Source of the DNA: Psychrobacter sp. bablab_jr014
Lineage (GTDB): Bacteria > Pseudomonadota > Gammaproteobacteria > Pseudomonadales > Moraxellaceae
Assembly: GCF_016464015.1 (NCBI RefSeq)
Contig: NZ_JACDXT010000018.1
Coordinates: forward strand, 1 to 55,413
Reading direction: 5' to 3'
DNA length: 55,413 nt
Shown: positions 17,492 through 26,563 of the stretch, one piece after another
Numbering within the stretch: position 1 is the stretch's first letter
How the letters are laid out: every line of letters starts with the position of its first letter
Made by a program: the position numbers and the translations under genes
Notes under the pieces: model-generated
The model's database searches: none
The model's input: the letters and a program-made list of their open reading frames with translations, nothing else
What the model was told of the DNA's origin: nothing

Positions 17492-19021
17492 ATGGAAAGT
17501 TTAGTCAATGCTTTAAACGGAATTATTTGGAGCAATGCGCTCATCTATCTGTGTCTAGGCGCAGGTTTGTTCTACTCTATCATGACGCGCTTCGTTCAAG
17601 TGCGTTTGTTCAAAGAAATGATTCGCCTACTATTCCAAGGCAAGTCCAGTGAAGACGGTATTTCATCCTTTCAGGCACTTGCGGTATCGCTCGCAGGTCG
17701 TGTGGGTATGGGTAACATCGCTGGTGTCGCAGCAGCTATCGGTTTCGGTGGTCCTGGTGCGGTATTTTGGATGTGGATTGTCGCATTCTTGGGCGCATCA
17801 ACGGCTTACGCCGAATCAACCCTCGCGCAGATTTATAAAGAAAAAGACACAGTAACAGGTCAATATCGTGGTGGCCCTGCGTATTACTTTGAGCGCGCAT
17901 TGGGTCAGCGCTGGTATGGTGTGGTCTTTGCTATTGCGTCTATCCTAGCGTGTGGTATCTTCCTGCCAGGCGTGCAAGCAAATGGTGTTATCAATGCATT
18001 CACTCAGGTCATGGGTGAAGGCAGCGCTGTTAGTTTTATGGGCAGTGACATTGGCTCTATGCGTTTTGTAGCGCTAGGCATCATCCTTGTGGTGTTGGGT
18101 ATTATCATCTTTGGTGGTATCAAACGTATCGCTACCTTTACTGAATTCGCTGTCCCTTTTATGGCGATTGGCTATATCGTATTAGCACTTATCATTATGG
18201 TTGCCAACTTCGATATGATTCCTACTGTTTTCGGTAGTATTATCGGCGACGCATTCACTGCACAAGCTGGCTTTGGTGCAGCGATTGGTTGGGGTGTAAA
18301 ACGCGGTATCTACTCAAACGAAGCAGGTCAAGGTACTGGCCCTCACGCGGCAGGTGCTGCAGAAGTTGACCATCCAGCACAACAAGGTTTGGTACAAGCA
18401 TTCTCTGTGTACGTTGATACCCTACTCGTCTGTTCTGCAACTGCGTTTATGATTTTGACCATGGGCACGTACAACATCCAAGGTACGCTACCAGAAGGTC
18501 AGTTCATCGTACAAAACATCGCAGCGACTACTGAAATCAACTCACCTGCGTTTACACAGATGGCTATGGAGTCAGTCTACGGCGGCTTTGGTGATACCTT
18601 TATCGCTGTTGCTGTATTCTTCTTCGCCTTCACTACTATCTTAGCGTACTACTACATTGCTGAAGTTAACGTGGCCTATTTAACCCGTTTTGTCAGTCAA
18701 AAAGCCAATAAAATTGGTTTGTTATTGGTCAAAATCCTTATCATGGCGATGGTTGCTTATGGTGGTCTAAACTCAGCAGGCTATATCTGGGGCATCGGTG
18801 ATATCGGTGTGGGCTTGATGGCTTGGCTTAACATCTTGGGTATTTTGGTTATCTTCTTTGTGGCACGTCCAACCATGGACATTCTCAAAGACTACGAAGC
18901 ACAGCGTAAAGCAGGCGTAAGCAGATATACCTTTGACCCAGCGAAGTTCGGTATCAAAAACGCGCCTTACTGGGAAGCACGTCGTGAAGCGCGTGACGCT
19001 AGCGATTGGGATAAGAAATAA
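17492..19021 (+). CDS. AGCS family sodium:alanine/glycine symporter
   Basis: A 509-aa inner-membrane transporter using the sodium gradient to import alanine or glycine. It has about 10-11 hydrophobic segments. Family signatures include GRVGMGNIAGVAAAIGFGGP (about residues 70-90), KRGIYSNEAGQGTGPHAA (about 270-290) and the TTILAYYYIAEVN segment near 390. I chose ATG at 17492 because TAAGGA lies eight bases upstream; the open frame extends 33 bases further to a TTG without such a signal. It is preceded by a long structured leader and followed by a strong terminator, so it is a single-gene unit. Confidence 0.93.
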   Translation: MESLVNALNGIIWSNALIYLCLGAGLFYSIMTRFVQVRLFKEMIRLLFQGKSSEDGISSFQALAVSLAGRVGMGNIAGVAAAIGFGGPGAVFWMWIVAFLGASTAYAESTLAQIYKEKDTVTGQYRGGPAYYFERALGQRWYGVVFAIASILACGIFLPGVQANGVINAFTQVMGEGSAVSFMGSDIGSMRFVALGIILVVLGIIIFGGIKRIATFTEFAVPFMAIGYIVLALIIMVANFDMIPTVFGSIIGDAFTAQAGFGAAIGWGVKRGIYSNEAGQGTGPHAAGAAEVDHPAQQGLVQAFSVYVDTLLVCSATAFMILTMGTYNIQGTLPEGQFIVQNIAATTEINSPAFTQMAMESVYGGFGDTFIAVAVFFFAFTTILAYYYIAEVNVAYLTRFVSQKANKIGLLLVKILIMAMVAYGGLNSAGYIWGIGDIGVGLMAWLNILGILVIFFVARPTMDILKDYEAQRKAGVSRYTFDPAKFGIKNAPYWEARREARDASDWDKK

Positions 19022-19065
19022 GTCTTTAATTAAATACCATTTATTCTCCTGACTCAATAACCAAT

Positions 19066-19094
19066 AGCCCAAGCATGACTTGGGCTGTTTTTTT
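19066..19094 (+). terminator. Intrinsic terminator of the AGCS gene
   Basis: Perfect arms AGCCCAAG / CTTGGGCT around CATGA, followed by G and an eight-T run. Confidence 0.9.
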
Positions 19095-19096
19095 AT

Positions 19097-19128
19097 AAAA
19101 AAACCCAACCAAAATTTTGGTTGGGTTT
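19097..19128 (-). terminator. Intrinsic terminator of the fasciclin gene
   Basis: A perfect 28-bp palindrome (19101-19128; arm AAACCCAACCAAAA) followed on the minus strand by a T run. Two separate terminators back to back thus insulate the convergent symporter and fasciclin genes. Confidence 0.85.
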
Positions 19129-19191
19129 GTCATTTGCTATGAGCTGTTGTTAGCCATATGTCATGGATAAGACAATGGCGTTATCTACAGA

Positions 19192-19845
19192 TTACTTAGG
19201 CATCAATACCGTATCGATAGTATGTACCACACCATTGGTTGCCATCATATCTGTACCAACGATTTTGGCTTTGTTACCACTAGCATCAGTGATGGTATTG
19301 TCTTCACCGATAGTAAACGTGCCACCATTTTCAGTTTCAATAGGCTGACCGTATGGGATGTCTGCTGCTTTTACTACCTTACCTACCACGTGATATGGCA
19401 GTACTTTTTTAAGGGTTTCAGTATCTGCTAGCAGTTCTTCTTTGGTTTTACCCATATCGGTCAATAGCTTGTTAAAGGCTTCGTCTGTTGGTGCAAATAC
19501 GGTGTACTCACCATTTTCCATCAGCATACTGTCTAGATCTGCTGCTTTTAGTGCCGCAGTCAGTACGGTTAGGTTTTCATTGGCAGCGGCCATTTCACCG
19601 ATGCTTTGGGTTGCCATACCATCTGCTTCGGCGGTCGCCATATCGTCAGCTGACATCGTTGCATCTGTCTCTGCCATTGGCTCTGTGGTCGCCATATCTG
19701 TATCAGCAGCCATGTCTTGATCTTCTGTCATTGGTGCTTCAACTTCAGCAGTGTCTGTCTCTGCGGTTTCGTTGTTGCTACAAGCTGCTAATGGCAAAGT
19801 CATCGCAACGGCTAGCGGCAATAATGTCGTTTTTAAATTTAGCAT
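19192..19845 (-). CDS. Fasciclin (FAS1) domain lipoprotein, copy 1
   Basis: A 217-aa secreted lipoprotein. The signal ends in a lipobox-type LAAC (about residue 22). A Glu/Asp/Thr/Met/Ala-rich low-complexity linker (about 25-80) precedes one FAS1 domain (about 85-217), with hallmarks NLTVLTAALKAADL, YTVFAPTDEAFNKL, KKVLPYHVV and TNGVVHTIDTVLMPK. FAS1 domains mediate adhesion or extracellular binding. AAGGA precedes the ATG by six bases. It is followed upstream, on the same strand, by a second FAS1 lipoprotein, so the pair arose by duplication or is a co-located set. Confidence 0.93.
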   Translation of the reverse strand: MLNLKTTLLPLAVAMTLPLAACSNNETAETDTAEVEAPMTEDQDMAADTDMATTEPMAETDATMSADDMATAEADGMATQSIGEMAAANENLTVLTAALKAADLDSMLMENGEYTVFAPTDEAFNKLLTDMGKTKEELLADTETLKKVLPYHVVGKVVKAADIPYGQPIETENGGTFTIGEDNTITDASGNKAKIVGTDMMATNGVVHTIDTVLMPK

Positions 19846-20111
19846 GATATATCCTTATTGTGTCGTTATCGATAAAATGCACAAAACAAAAAATCACAAT
19901 CTAAAATGGTTTTCAGGGTATCTTTAAACCTAAAGAAAGTGGCGAAACCTTAGACTAAAACACGGATTTGGTAGTGCGCTTTTATTGTTGGTTTTATAGC
20001 GGGGCAAATCTACCGCTTAAAATTAGATTGCCAATCACTAATTATTGGCAATCCAAAAACAATGTAACATCAGTGATTAATCTATTATGTGGTCAATTCT
20101 TTTACTTGCGT

Positions 20112-20666
20112 TTATTTTGGTAGCAATACTTTATCAATTACGTGTACAACGCCGTTATTTGCTTTGATATCAGTCTTCACAATGTTAGCAGTACGACCAT
20201 TTTCATCTTTTAGCTTACCATCAGCAGTGATAACAAGGGTGTCTTTGCTTGCGGTCATGACACTACCTGGCTTCACATCTTTAGCATAGACTGGCATGGT
20301 GCCGTTTAGCACATGGTAGCCCAGTACTTTGGTTAGTAGTGGTTTGTTTGCGAACAGTTGTTCTTTGGTCATGCCTGTTTCTTTTAGCACACCCGTAAAC
20401 GCTTCATTGGTTGGTGCAAATACAGTGAAATGCGCGTCTGGGTTTGATAGGGCATTGCCTAAACCTGCTGCTTGTACGGCTTCGACCAACAATGAGAAGT
20501 CCTCGTTGCCCTGTGCCACTTGTACGATATTCATATTATCTGTGGCTTTGTCATGCATCGGCGTGTCATTTGACATATCGTCATGCGTCATCATGCTGTT
20601 ACAAGCGCTCAGACCTGCGACTGAGACAGCGAGTGCACCGATAGTAGCCAATTTAGTAAGTTTCAT
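20112..20666 (-). CDS. Fasciclin (FAS1) domain lipoprotein, copy 2
   Basis: A 184-aa lipoprotein with lipobox LSAC (about residue 21), a short Met/Asp/His-rich stretch, then one FAS1 domain (about 45-184) with HFTVFAPTNEAFTGVL, KVLGYHVLNG and NNGVVHVIDKVLLPK. I chose ATG at 20666 with AAGGA seven bases upstream; the frame extends seven codons further to a TTG. It lacks the long acidic linker of copy 1. The 266-bp gap between the two suggests separate transcription. Confidence 0.92.
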   Translation of the reverse strand: MKLTKLATIGALAVSVAGLSACNSMMTHDDMSNDTPMHDKATDNMNIVQVAQGNEDFSLLVEAVQAAGLGNALSNPDAHFTVFAPTNEAFTGVLKETGMTKEQLFANKPLLTKVLGYHVLNGTMPVYAKDVKPGSVMTASKDTLVITADGKLKDENGRTANIVKTDIKANNGVVHVIDKVLLPK

Positions 20667-21064
20667 AGTCGTGTCCTTAATTGTCAAAATTATTAAATAA
20701 TTTTAAATGTGTTATAAAATAGGTAATCGTAAAACTACCCAGTATTGCAGCGAATTTGCTAAAGATAAACTAACATAATTGATTTATCACGCCGCTTTCT
20801 GTCACCTGTATTTTTGTAATACTGATGTAACGTTAGCTTGTTTACTTAACACAGTTGTTCGTATCTGTTTATCAATTTTTGTTCCTTTTTTAATATTCCT
20901 TGTAAGACTTTCATTTATCTGTGTGCGTTTTTTAATCCAAAAAACACTCAGTGTGCTCTAATGATTCGCCCTAAAAACAGCCATTTTCATGCTAAGATAA
21001 AGACCGTTTGCGCCTTTTTTATGCTTAATTCTTCCTCTATCTATTCATTTATACAGTTGCCTTT
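20667..21064. other. Divergent intergenic region upstream of metH
   Basis: About 400 bases between fasciclin copy 2 (minus) and metH (plus). AT-rich, with no gene. I found neither a cobalamin (B12-box) nor a SAM riboswitch core. MetH has no clear Shine-Dalgarno at its ATG. Confidence 0.45.
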
Positions 21065-24000
21065 ATGACTTCGATGACCGCTTCACACACCGATACCAAG
21101 CCTGCTCCGCTGACCCAAATGTCTGCTGATGATTTTGTTTTGACCCCACCTGATGTGTTCCCCTTTAAAGCGGCGCAGCTAACGGCGCGTGCGCGTATGG
21201 AGGCGGCGCTTAGCGCGCGCATTTTGATGCTTGATGGCGCGATGGGCACACAGATTCAGACCTATAAGCTAGAAGAAGCGGACTATCGCGGTGCGCGCTT
21301 TGCAGACATTACCCAAGAGGTGAAAGGCAATAATGATTTGCTGGTGCTGAGCAAGCCTGAGCTGATTCAAAATATCCACGGCGACCATCTGGCAGCGGGT
21401 GCGGACATCATCGAAACCAACAGCTTTAACGGTACGCGGCTGTCGATGGCAGATTATGATATGGAGTATCTGGTGCCTGAGATTAACCGCGTAGCGGCGC
21501 AACTCGCGCGCGCGGCAGCGGATGAGTACAGCGCCAAAACGCCTGACAAGCCGCGCTTTGTGGCAGGGGTGCTGGGGCCAACCTCGCGCACTTGCTCGAT
21601 ATCACCTGATGTCAATGACCCCGCCTACCGCAACGTGACCTTTGACCAGCTGGTACTCAATTACCGCGAGGCAACGCTGGCCTTGATTGAAGGTGGCGTG
21701 GACATCATTTTGATTGAGACCATCTTTGATACGCTAAATGCCAAGGCAGCGATTTTTGCGGTGCTTGAGGTGTTTGACGATATTGGCTTTGAGTTGCCGA
21801 TTATGATTTCAGGCACGATTACCGATGCCTCAGGACGCACGCTGTCAGGACAGACAGCGGAGGCGTTTTATAACTCAATTCGCCATGCCAAGCCCATCTC
21901 GGTCGGCTTTAACTGTGCGCTCGGTGCAGACGCGCTAAAGCCGCACATTCAGACACTCTCTGACATTGCCGATTGCTACGTGTCTGCGCACCCGAACGCA
22001 GGCTTGCCCAATGAGTTTGGCGAGTATGACGAGACCGCCGAAGAAACTGCAGCACTGCTCGAGAGCTTTGCCAAATCGGGTATTTTAAACATCGTCGGCG
22101 GCTGCTGTGGTACGACGCCTGCGCACATTCGCAGCATCGCCGATATGGTGGCAAACTACCCACCGCGCAGCATTCCTACCATTGCGCCCGCCTGCCGATT
22201 GTCGGGGCTAGAGCCATTTAACATCACCAAAGACAGCCTGTTTGTGAACGTCGGTGAGCGTACCAACGTCACAGGCTCCAAAAAGTTTTTGCGCTTGATT
22301 AAAACCGAAGCCTATACCGAGGCGCTGGATGTGGCGCGCGACCAAGTCGAGGGCGGCGCGCAAATCGTCGATATCAATATGGACGAAGGGATGCTCGACT
22401 CCAAGCAGGCGATGATTCACTTTGTCAATCTCGTCTCAGGCGAGCCTGATATCAGCCGCGTGCCCTTGATGATTGACTCGTCAAAGTGGGACATTATTGA
22501 GGAAGGTCTGAAGCGCACGCAAGGCAAAGCGGTGGTCAACTCCATCTCCTTAAAAGAAGGCTATGAGGAGTTTGTGGACAAGGCGCGTCTGTGTATGCGC
22601 TACGGCGCGGCGGTCATCGTCATGGCGTTCGATGAAGACGGGCAAGCGGACACCGAGCAGCGCAAGATTGATATCTGTAAGCGCAGCTATGACATTTTGG
22701 TCGATGAAGTGGGCTTTCCGAGCGAAGACATTATCTTTGACCCCAATATCTTTGCGGTCGCCACAGGCATCACCGAGCACAACAACTACGGCGCGGACTT
22801 TATCAACGCCACCAAATGGATCACTGACAATCTGCCCAATGCCATGGTGTCAGGCGGTGTGTCAAACGTGTCGTTCAGCTTCCGTGGTAACCCCATTCGT
22901 GAAGCGATTAACGCGGTATTCCTGTATCACGCCATCAAAAATGGGCTGACCATGGGTATCGTCAACCCATCGATGCTCGAGGTGTATGACGAAATTCCGC
23001 TGGACGCGCGCAACGCCATCGAAGATGTGATGCTCAACCAAAACCAAGGCGACAGCGGTCAAGACGCTACCGAGCGCCTGATGACCATTGCCGAGCATTA
23101 TCAATCGGGCGGCAAGAAAAAAGACAGCGGCGCAGACCTCGCTTGGCGCGAAGAAACGGTCGAAAAACGCATCGCGCACGCACTGATCAAAGGCATCACC
23201 ACCTATATCGACGTCGATACCGAAGAGGCACGCCTTAAATACGACCGCCCGCTGGAAGTCATCGAAGGACCCTTGATGGATGGCATGAACATCGTCGGTG
23301 ACCTGTTTGGCGCGGGCAAAATGTTTTTACCTCAGGTGGTTAAGTCCGCGCGCGTCATGAAGCAATCGGTCGCGTGGCTAAACCCCTATATCGAAGCCGA
23401 AAAAGTCGAGGGCGAAACCAAAGGTAAAATCCTGATGGCGACCGTCAAAGGCGACGTGCACGATATTGGCAAAAATATCGTCGGCGTGGTACTCGGCTGT
23501 AATGGCTACGAAATCATTGACCTCGGCGTCATGGTGCCGTGTGAAAAAATTCTCGATACTGCCATCAAAGAGAACGTCGATGTTATCGGGCTCTCAGGGC
23601 TCATCACCCCAAGCCTCGATGAAATGGTCTATGTCGCCAAGCAAATGCAAGAGCGCGGTATGCATCTGCCGTTGATGATTGGCGGCGCGACCACCTCAAA
23701 AGCGCATACCGCCGTCAAAATCGAGCCGCAATACCAAAACGATGCCGTCATCTATGTCGCCGATGCCTCGCGCTCGGTCGGTGTGGTGACCAAGCTACTA
23801 TCTAAAGAAAATCGCGTCGCCCTCATCGAAGACACACGCGCAGAATATGTCGCGGTGCGTGAGCGCCTTGCTAAGCGCCAACCCAAAGCCGCCAAGCTGT
23901 CCTATGCCGAATCGGTGGAGATGGGCTTTGGATTTGATTGGGACAATTACGCGCCTCCTGTGCCGAATAAACTTGGACAAACGGTGCTGGATGACTATCC

Positions 24001-24865
24001 GCTAGACAATCTGCTCCCCTACATCGACTGGACACCGTTCTTTATCTCGTGGGGACTGGCGGGCAAATATCCCAAAATCCTAAACGACGACGTAGTTGGC
24101 GAAGAAGCGACCGACCTCTATAACAACGCACAAACCTTGTTACGACAACTGATTGATGAGCGCCTCATCAGCGCAAAAGGCGTGTTCAGCCTGATGCCTG
24201 CTCGCCGCACAGGCGCGGACACCGTGACTGTCTATGACGCCGATCCTAGCCAAGGCGGACAGCCCACGCATCAGTTTGAGCACCTGCGCCAGCAAAGCGA
24301 CAAAGCATCTGGCAAGCCCAACTTTAGCCTTGCCGACTTTATCTCGCCATCAGACACGCACACCGACTACTTGGGCGGCTTTACCGTCTCCATCATCGGT
24401 GCCGAAGCGCTGGCTGAGGACTACAAAGCACGCGGCGATGACTATAACGCCATCATGGTACAAGCGCTGTGTGACCGCCTCGCCGAAGCCTTTGCCGAGC
24501 ATCTGCACGAGCTGATCCGTAAAGATTACTGGGGCTATCAGCCCAGCGAAGCGCTGAGCAATGACGAGCTGATTAAAGAAAAATACGTCGGCATCCGCCC
24601 CGCCCCTGGCTACCCCGCCTGCCCTGAGCATACCGAAAAAGGCAAGCTCTTTGACTGGCTGGGCACGGTCGATGCCATCGGCACGACGCTCACCGAAAGC
24701 TACGCCATGTGGCCTGCCTCCTCGGTCAGTGGTTTTTATTATTCGCACCCTGACAGCGAATACTTTAACGTCGGTAAAATCAGCCGCGACCAGCTCGAGA
24801 GCTACGCCGAGCGTAAAGGCTGGGATATCAAGACGGCAGAAAAATGGCTCAACCCAAACCTATAA
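21065..24865 (+). CDS. metH: Cobalamin-dependent methionine synthase
   Basis: Transfers a methyl group from methyltetrahydrofolate via cobalamin to homocysteine. It is 1,266 aa, slightly longer than the E. coli enzyme because of an N-terminal extension of about 45 residues. Domain order: homocysteine-binding (LDGAMGTQ near 57; zinc ligands include the GGCCGT cysteines near 343), pterin-binding (about 385-680), B12 cap and Rossmann domain with [15 protein letters not shown] (near 798) and [11 protein letters not shown], and the SAM-dependent reactivation domain with [12 protein letters not shown] (near 1178). The start may be the first or the fourth codon (both ATG); neither has a clear Shine-Dalgarno. 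A terminator follows, then a diverged duplicate of its own 3' end (25061-25192). Confidence 0.97.
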   Translation: MTSMTASHTDTKPAPLTQMSADDFVLTPPDVFPFKAAQLTARARMEAALSARILMLDGAMGTQIQTYKLEEADYRGARFADITQEVKGNNDLLVLSKPELIQNIHGDHLAAGADIIETNSFNGTRLSMADYDMEYLVPEINRVAAQLARAAADEYSAKTPDKPRFVAGVLGPTSRTCSISPDVNDPAYRNVTFDQLVLNYREATLALIEGGVDIILIETIFDTLNAKAAIFAVLEVFDDIGFELPIMISGTITDASGRTLSGQTAEAFYNSIRHAKPISVGFNCALGADALKPHIQTLSDIADCYVSAHPNAGLPNEFGEYDETAEETAALLESFAKSGILNIVGGCCGTTPAHIRSIADMVANYPPRSIPTIAPACRLSGLEPFNITKDSLFVNVGERTNVTGSKKFLRLIKTEAYTEALDVARDQVEGGAQIVDINMDEGMLDSKQAMIHFVNLVSGEPDISRVPLMIDSSKWDIIEEGLKRTQGKAVVNSISLKEGYEEFVDKARLCMRYGAAVIVMAFDEDGQADTEQRKIDICKRSYDILVDEVGFPSEDIIFDPNIFAVATGITEHNNYGADFINATKWITDNLPNAMVSGGVSNVSFSFRGNPIREAINAVFLYHAIKNGLTMGIVNPSMLEVYDEIPLDARNAIEDVMLNQNQGDSGQDATERLMTIAEHYQSGGKKKDSGADLAWREETVEKRIAHALIKGITTYIDVDTEEARLKYDRPLEVIEGPLMDGMNIVGDLFGAGKMFLPQVVKSARVMKQSVAWLNPYIEAEKVEGETKGKILMATVKGDVHDIGKNIVGVVLGCNGYEIIDLGVMVPCEKILDTAIKENVDVIGLSGLITPSLDEMVYVAKQMQERGMHLPLMIGGATTSKAHTAVKIEPQYQNDAVIYVADASRSVGVVTKLLSKENRVALIEDTRAEYVAVRERLAKRQPKAAKLSYAESVEMGFGFDWDNYAPPVPNKLGQTVLDDYPLDNLLPYIDWTPFFISWGLAGKYPKILNDDVVGEEATDLYNNAQTLLRQLIDERLISAKGVFSLMPARRTGADTVTVYDADPSQGGQPTHQFEHLRQQSDKASGKPNFSLADFISPSDTHTDYLGGFTVSIIGAEALAEDYKARGDDYNAIMVQALCDRLAEAFAEHLHELIRKDYWGYQPSEALSNDELIKEKYVGIRPAPGYPACPEHTEKGKLFDWLGTVDAIGTTLTESYAMWPASSVSGFYYSHPDSEYFNVGKISRDQLESYAERKGWDIKTAEKWLNPNL

Positions 24866-24889
24866 CCCCTTAACCACATAAAAACACAG

Positions 24890-24922
24890 GCTTATTCATG
24901 GACGCATGGATAAGCTTTTTTT
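24890..24922 (+). terminator. Intrinsic terminator of metH
   Basis: Eleven paired bases, GCTTATTCATG / CATGGATAAGC (one T-G), around GACG and followed by seven T residues. Confidence 0.9.
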
Positions 24923-24946
24923 GTGTCTGACTTATTATTCTAAACT

Positions 24947-25060
24947 TACTGCTTACCCAACCCAGTCGCCGCGCTACCGAGTGCGATATTTAGTGTGTGG
25001 CATAACTTTAGCGGCGCGCTGGTGGCGAATATTTTTGCGAAGCGGGATGAAGTAGGTAGG
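24947..25060 (+). pseudogene. 3' fragment of a bile-acid:sodium symporter-type gene
   Basis: Read in frame from 24947, the DNA encodes PNPVAALPSAIFSVWHNFSG, then ALVANIF and a short charged tail. The IFSVWHN-x-SG block is the conserved final segment of BASS-family (bile acid:Na+ symporter, YocS/PanS-like) transporters. Only about the last 35 codons remain; no upstream part exists here because metH and its terminator occupy that position. GC is higher than in the adjoining island. It joins the metH remnant without a gap in the same frame, so it is a relic of recombination rather than an expressed gene. Confidence 0.7.
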
Positions 25061-25192
25061 GGTTTATTGCTTCTCTCTTAGTATGAGTGCTTTAATGTTG
25101 GTAAAATAAGCCGTGATCGGTTAAAGAGTTATACTGAGTCTAAAGGCTGGGATATAAAAACAGCTAAGAAGTGGTTAAGTTCGAATTTATAG
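25061..25192 (+). pseudogene. Diverged duplicate of the metH 3' end
   Basis: From 25085 the codons read [16 protein letters not shown], then [19 protein letters not shown] and a stop. They match the last 35 residues of the intact MetH upstream at about 27 of 35 positions, ending at the same residue. Similarity probably starts near 25061 (GL... versus GFYY...), but that stretch has a stop codon and a lost codon. Codon choice is AT-rich, like the island and unlike intact metH. It therefore probably came in with the island from another strain or species rather than from local duplication. Confidence 0.88.
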
Positions 25193-25203
25193 GAGTTACG
25201 TGA

Positions 25204-25234
25204 AGCGAGATTAGTTTTTATAGCTAATCCCGCT
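25204..25234 (+). terminator. Hairpin after the metH remnant
   Basis: AGCGAGATTAG and CTAATCCCGCT pair with one mismatch around a 9-base loop. The T-rich but interrupted tail makes it a weak terminator candidate. Its position shortly after the remnant stop suits a terminator carried over from the donor metH. The rest of 25193-25357 shows nothing recognisable. Confidence 0.5.
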
Positions 25235-25357
25235 CTTGCTTCTATCTGACAAAATATTCTTGATAATCGGGACTAGCTGTAATATTAGATTCTTCTTAAC
25301 ATCTATAGTATTTATTTTTATTCATCAAAAAATTAGTAAATTTCTCAGACAAAAACT

Positions 25358-26563
25358 TCAATTTAAGTAATTGTCTTTTAATAGTTCTCGAGAAATATTC
25401 GGAGCACCCTGTCTTGCAAAATACCTTGAATACCTCTCTATCAAATCTTTTAAAAAAGGTTGTGATATGGTTGCAATCCTTTTAGCCTTTTTACTTTTAA
25501 TTACACTTATGCTTTCTTCCTCGGAAGTTTTACTAACTTTTTCCTCATCTAATTCTTCAAATACATCTTCAGTTAACTCTTTATAAGTAAACGATATTTG
25601 ATTCTGAAAATCAATAATACCAGGATTGTATAGGTTATTATTAAAATATAAAGATGGTATAAAATGAAACCTTGTCTTATTGTTAGTTAGATACTTTTCT
25701 AGTTCTTTTTTACCAGCTTTACTCATACCTTCAGGTTTAAATCTATCATCAATTTCATGAAATTCGTTGATTTTTACACATAGCACTCTATCAACTTTGC
25801 TATTACTAAAATCGCAAGCCGGGGTTAAAGCAACATAACGACAATCTCTATAAATGAAAATATCTCCAGTAAACATCTTATTTTTAATTGGACCTGTGAT
25901 AAAAAATTCAGCTGGGAAATAATCTGAAAGGTCATCTCTATCACTATGACTAGATATATCCAAATACTCTTGTAGATGAAACATTACATACCTAATCAAT
26001 GACTGTTTCTTTTCTCGATTAAAATTTGTAACATCTACACCTTCTTTCGGTTGTAAATCCATCCAAGGTCTGAGTGATGTAGAAAGATGCTCCCAGTATA
26101 TTTTATTCATATACTCTTCAATCTTTCCTGTTCTATTTAATATATCTGTAATACCTGTGGCATGTATCTTGATAAACTCATCAATAAAGCTAAAACTACC
26201 ATCATTTCTGTCTACAACTCTATACAAATCATTTTCTTCTTTTTCTTCTTCACTTAAATCACCTATAGTTCCAGAAATAACGAATACTGGAAATCGTAAC
26301 TTTTCTTTTATTACTCTTATTACTTCTCTCCCAGAAGAGCTATCATAACCTTTAGTATCATTAAGGTCCAAATCTATAATAGCACCATCAAAAATCTTAT
26401 CAATTCGAGTAAGCTTATCAATAGCATCAACTTTAGTATCAGTCGTTTCCATTTCGAACAAGTAGTCTGGGTTAGTTCTATTATGAGTTTTTATAGCTCT
26501 TTCATATATAGCTATGGTTTCTTCATTATCCTCAACTACTAATATATTAAGAGTTTGCGTCAT
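25358..26563 (-). CDS. Receiver-domain protein with unrecognised C-terminal region
   Basis: A 401-aa protein, third in the island operon; its start overlaps the end of the GHKL/kinase gene by 17 bases. Residues 5-125 are a CheY-like receiver: LVVEDNEE supplies acidic residues E11/D12, the probable phosphoacceptor is D64 in AIIDLDLND, and VISGT (S97/T99) follows strand 4. The conserved Lys after strand 5 is not evident (VVDRNDGSFSF). Residues about 150-330 contain a segment predicted to be beta-rich (GDIFIYRDCRYVALTPACDF), then a charged low-complexity stretch and a terminal helix. I recognise no DNA-binding or nuclease motif. It is the likely output component of the operon, effector or regulator unknown. 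Confidence 0.8.
   Translation of the reverse strand: MTQTLNILVVEDNEETIAIYERAIKTHNRTNPDYLFEMETTDTKVDAIDKLTRIDKIFDGAIIDLDLNDTKGYDSSSGREVIRVIKEKLRFPVFVISGTIGDLSEEEKEENDLYRVVDRNDGSFSFIDEFIKIHATGITDILNRTGKIEEYMNKIYWEHLSTSLRPWMDLQPKEGVDVTNFNREKKQSLIRYVMFHLQEYLDISSHSDRDDLSDYFPAEFFITGPIKNKMFTGDIFIYRDCRYVALTPACDFSNSKVDRVLCVKINEFHEIDDRFKPEGMSKAGKKELEKYLTNNKTRFHFIPSLYFNNNLYNPGIIDFQNQISFTYKELTEDVFEELDEEKVSKTSEEESISVIKSKKAKRIATISQPFLKDLIERYSRYFARQGAPNISRELLKDNYLN

Noticed and set aside
20667..21064. Cobalamin or SAM riboswitch before metH
   Set aside because: No B12-box or SAM-aptamer core seen; only AT-rich sequence.
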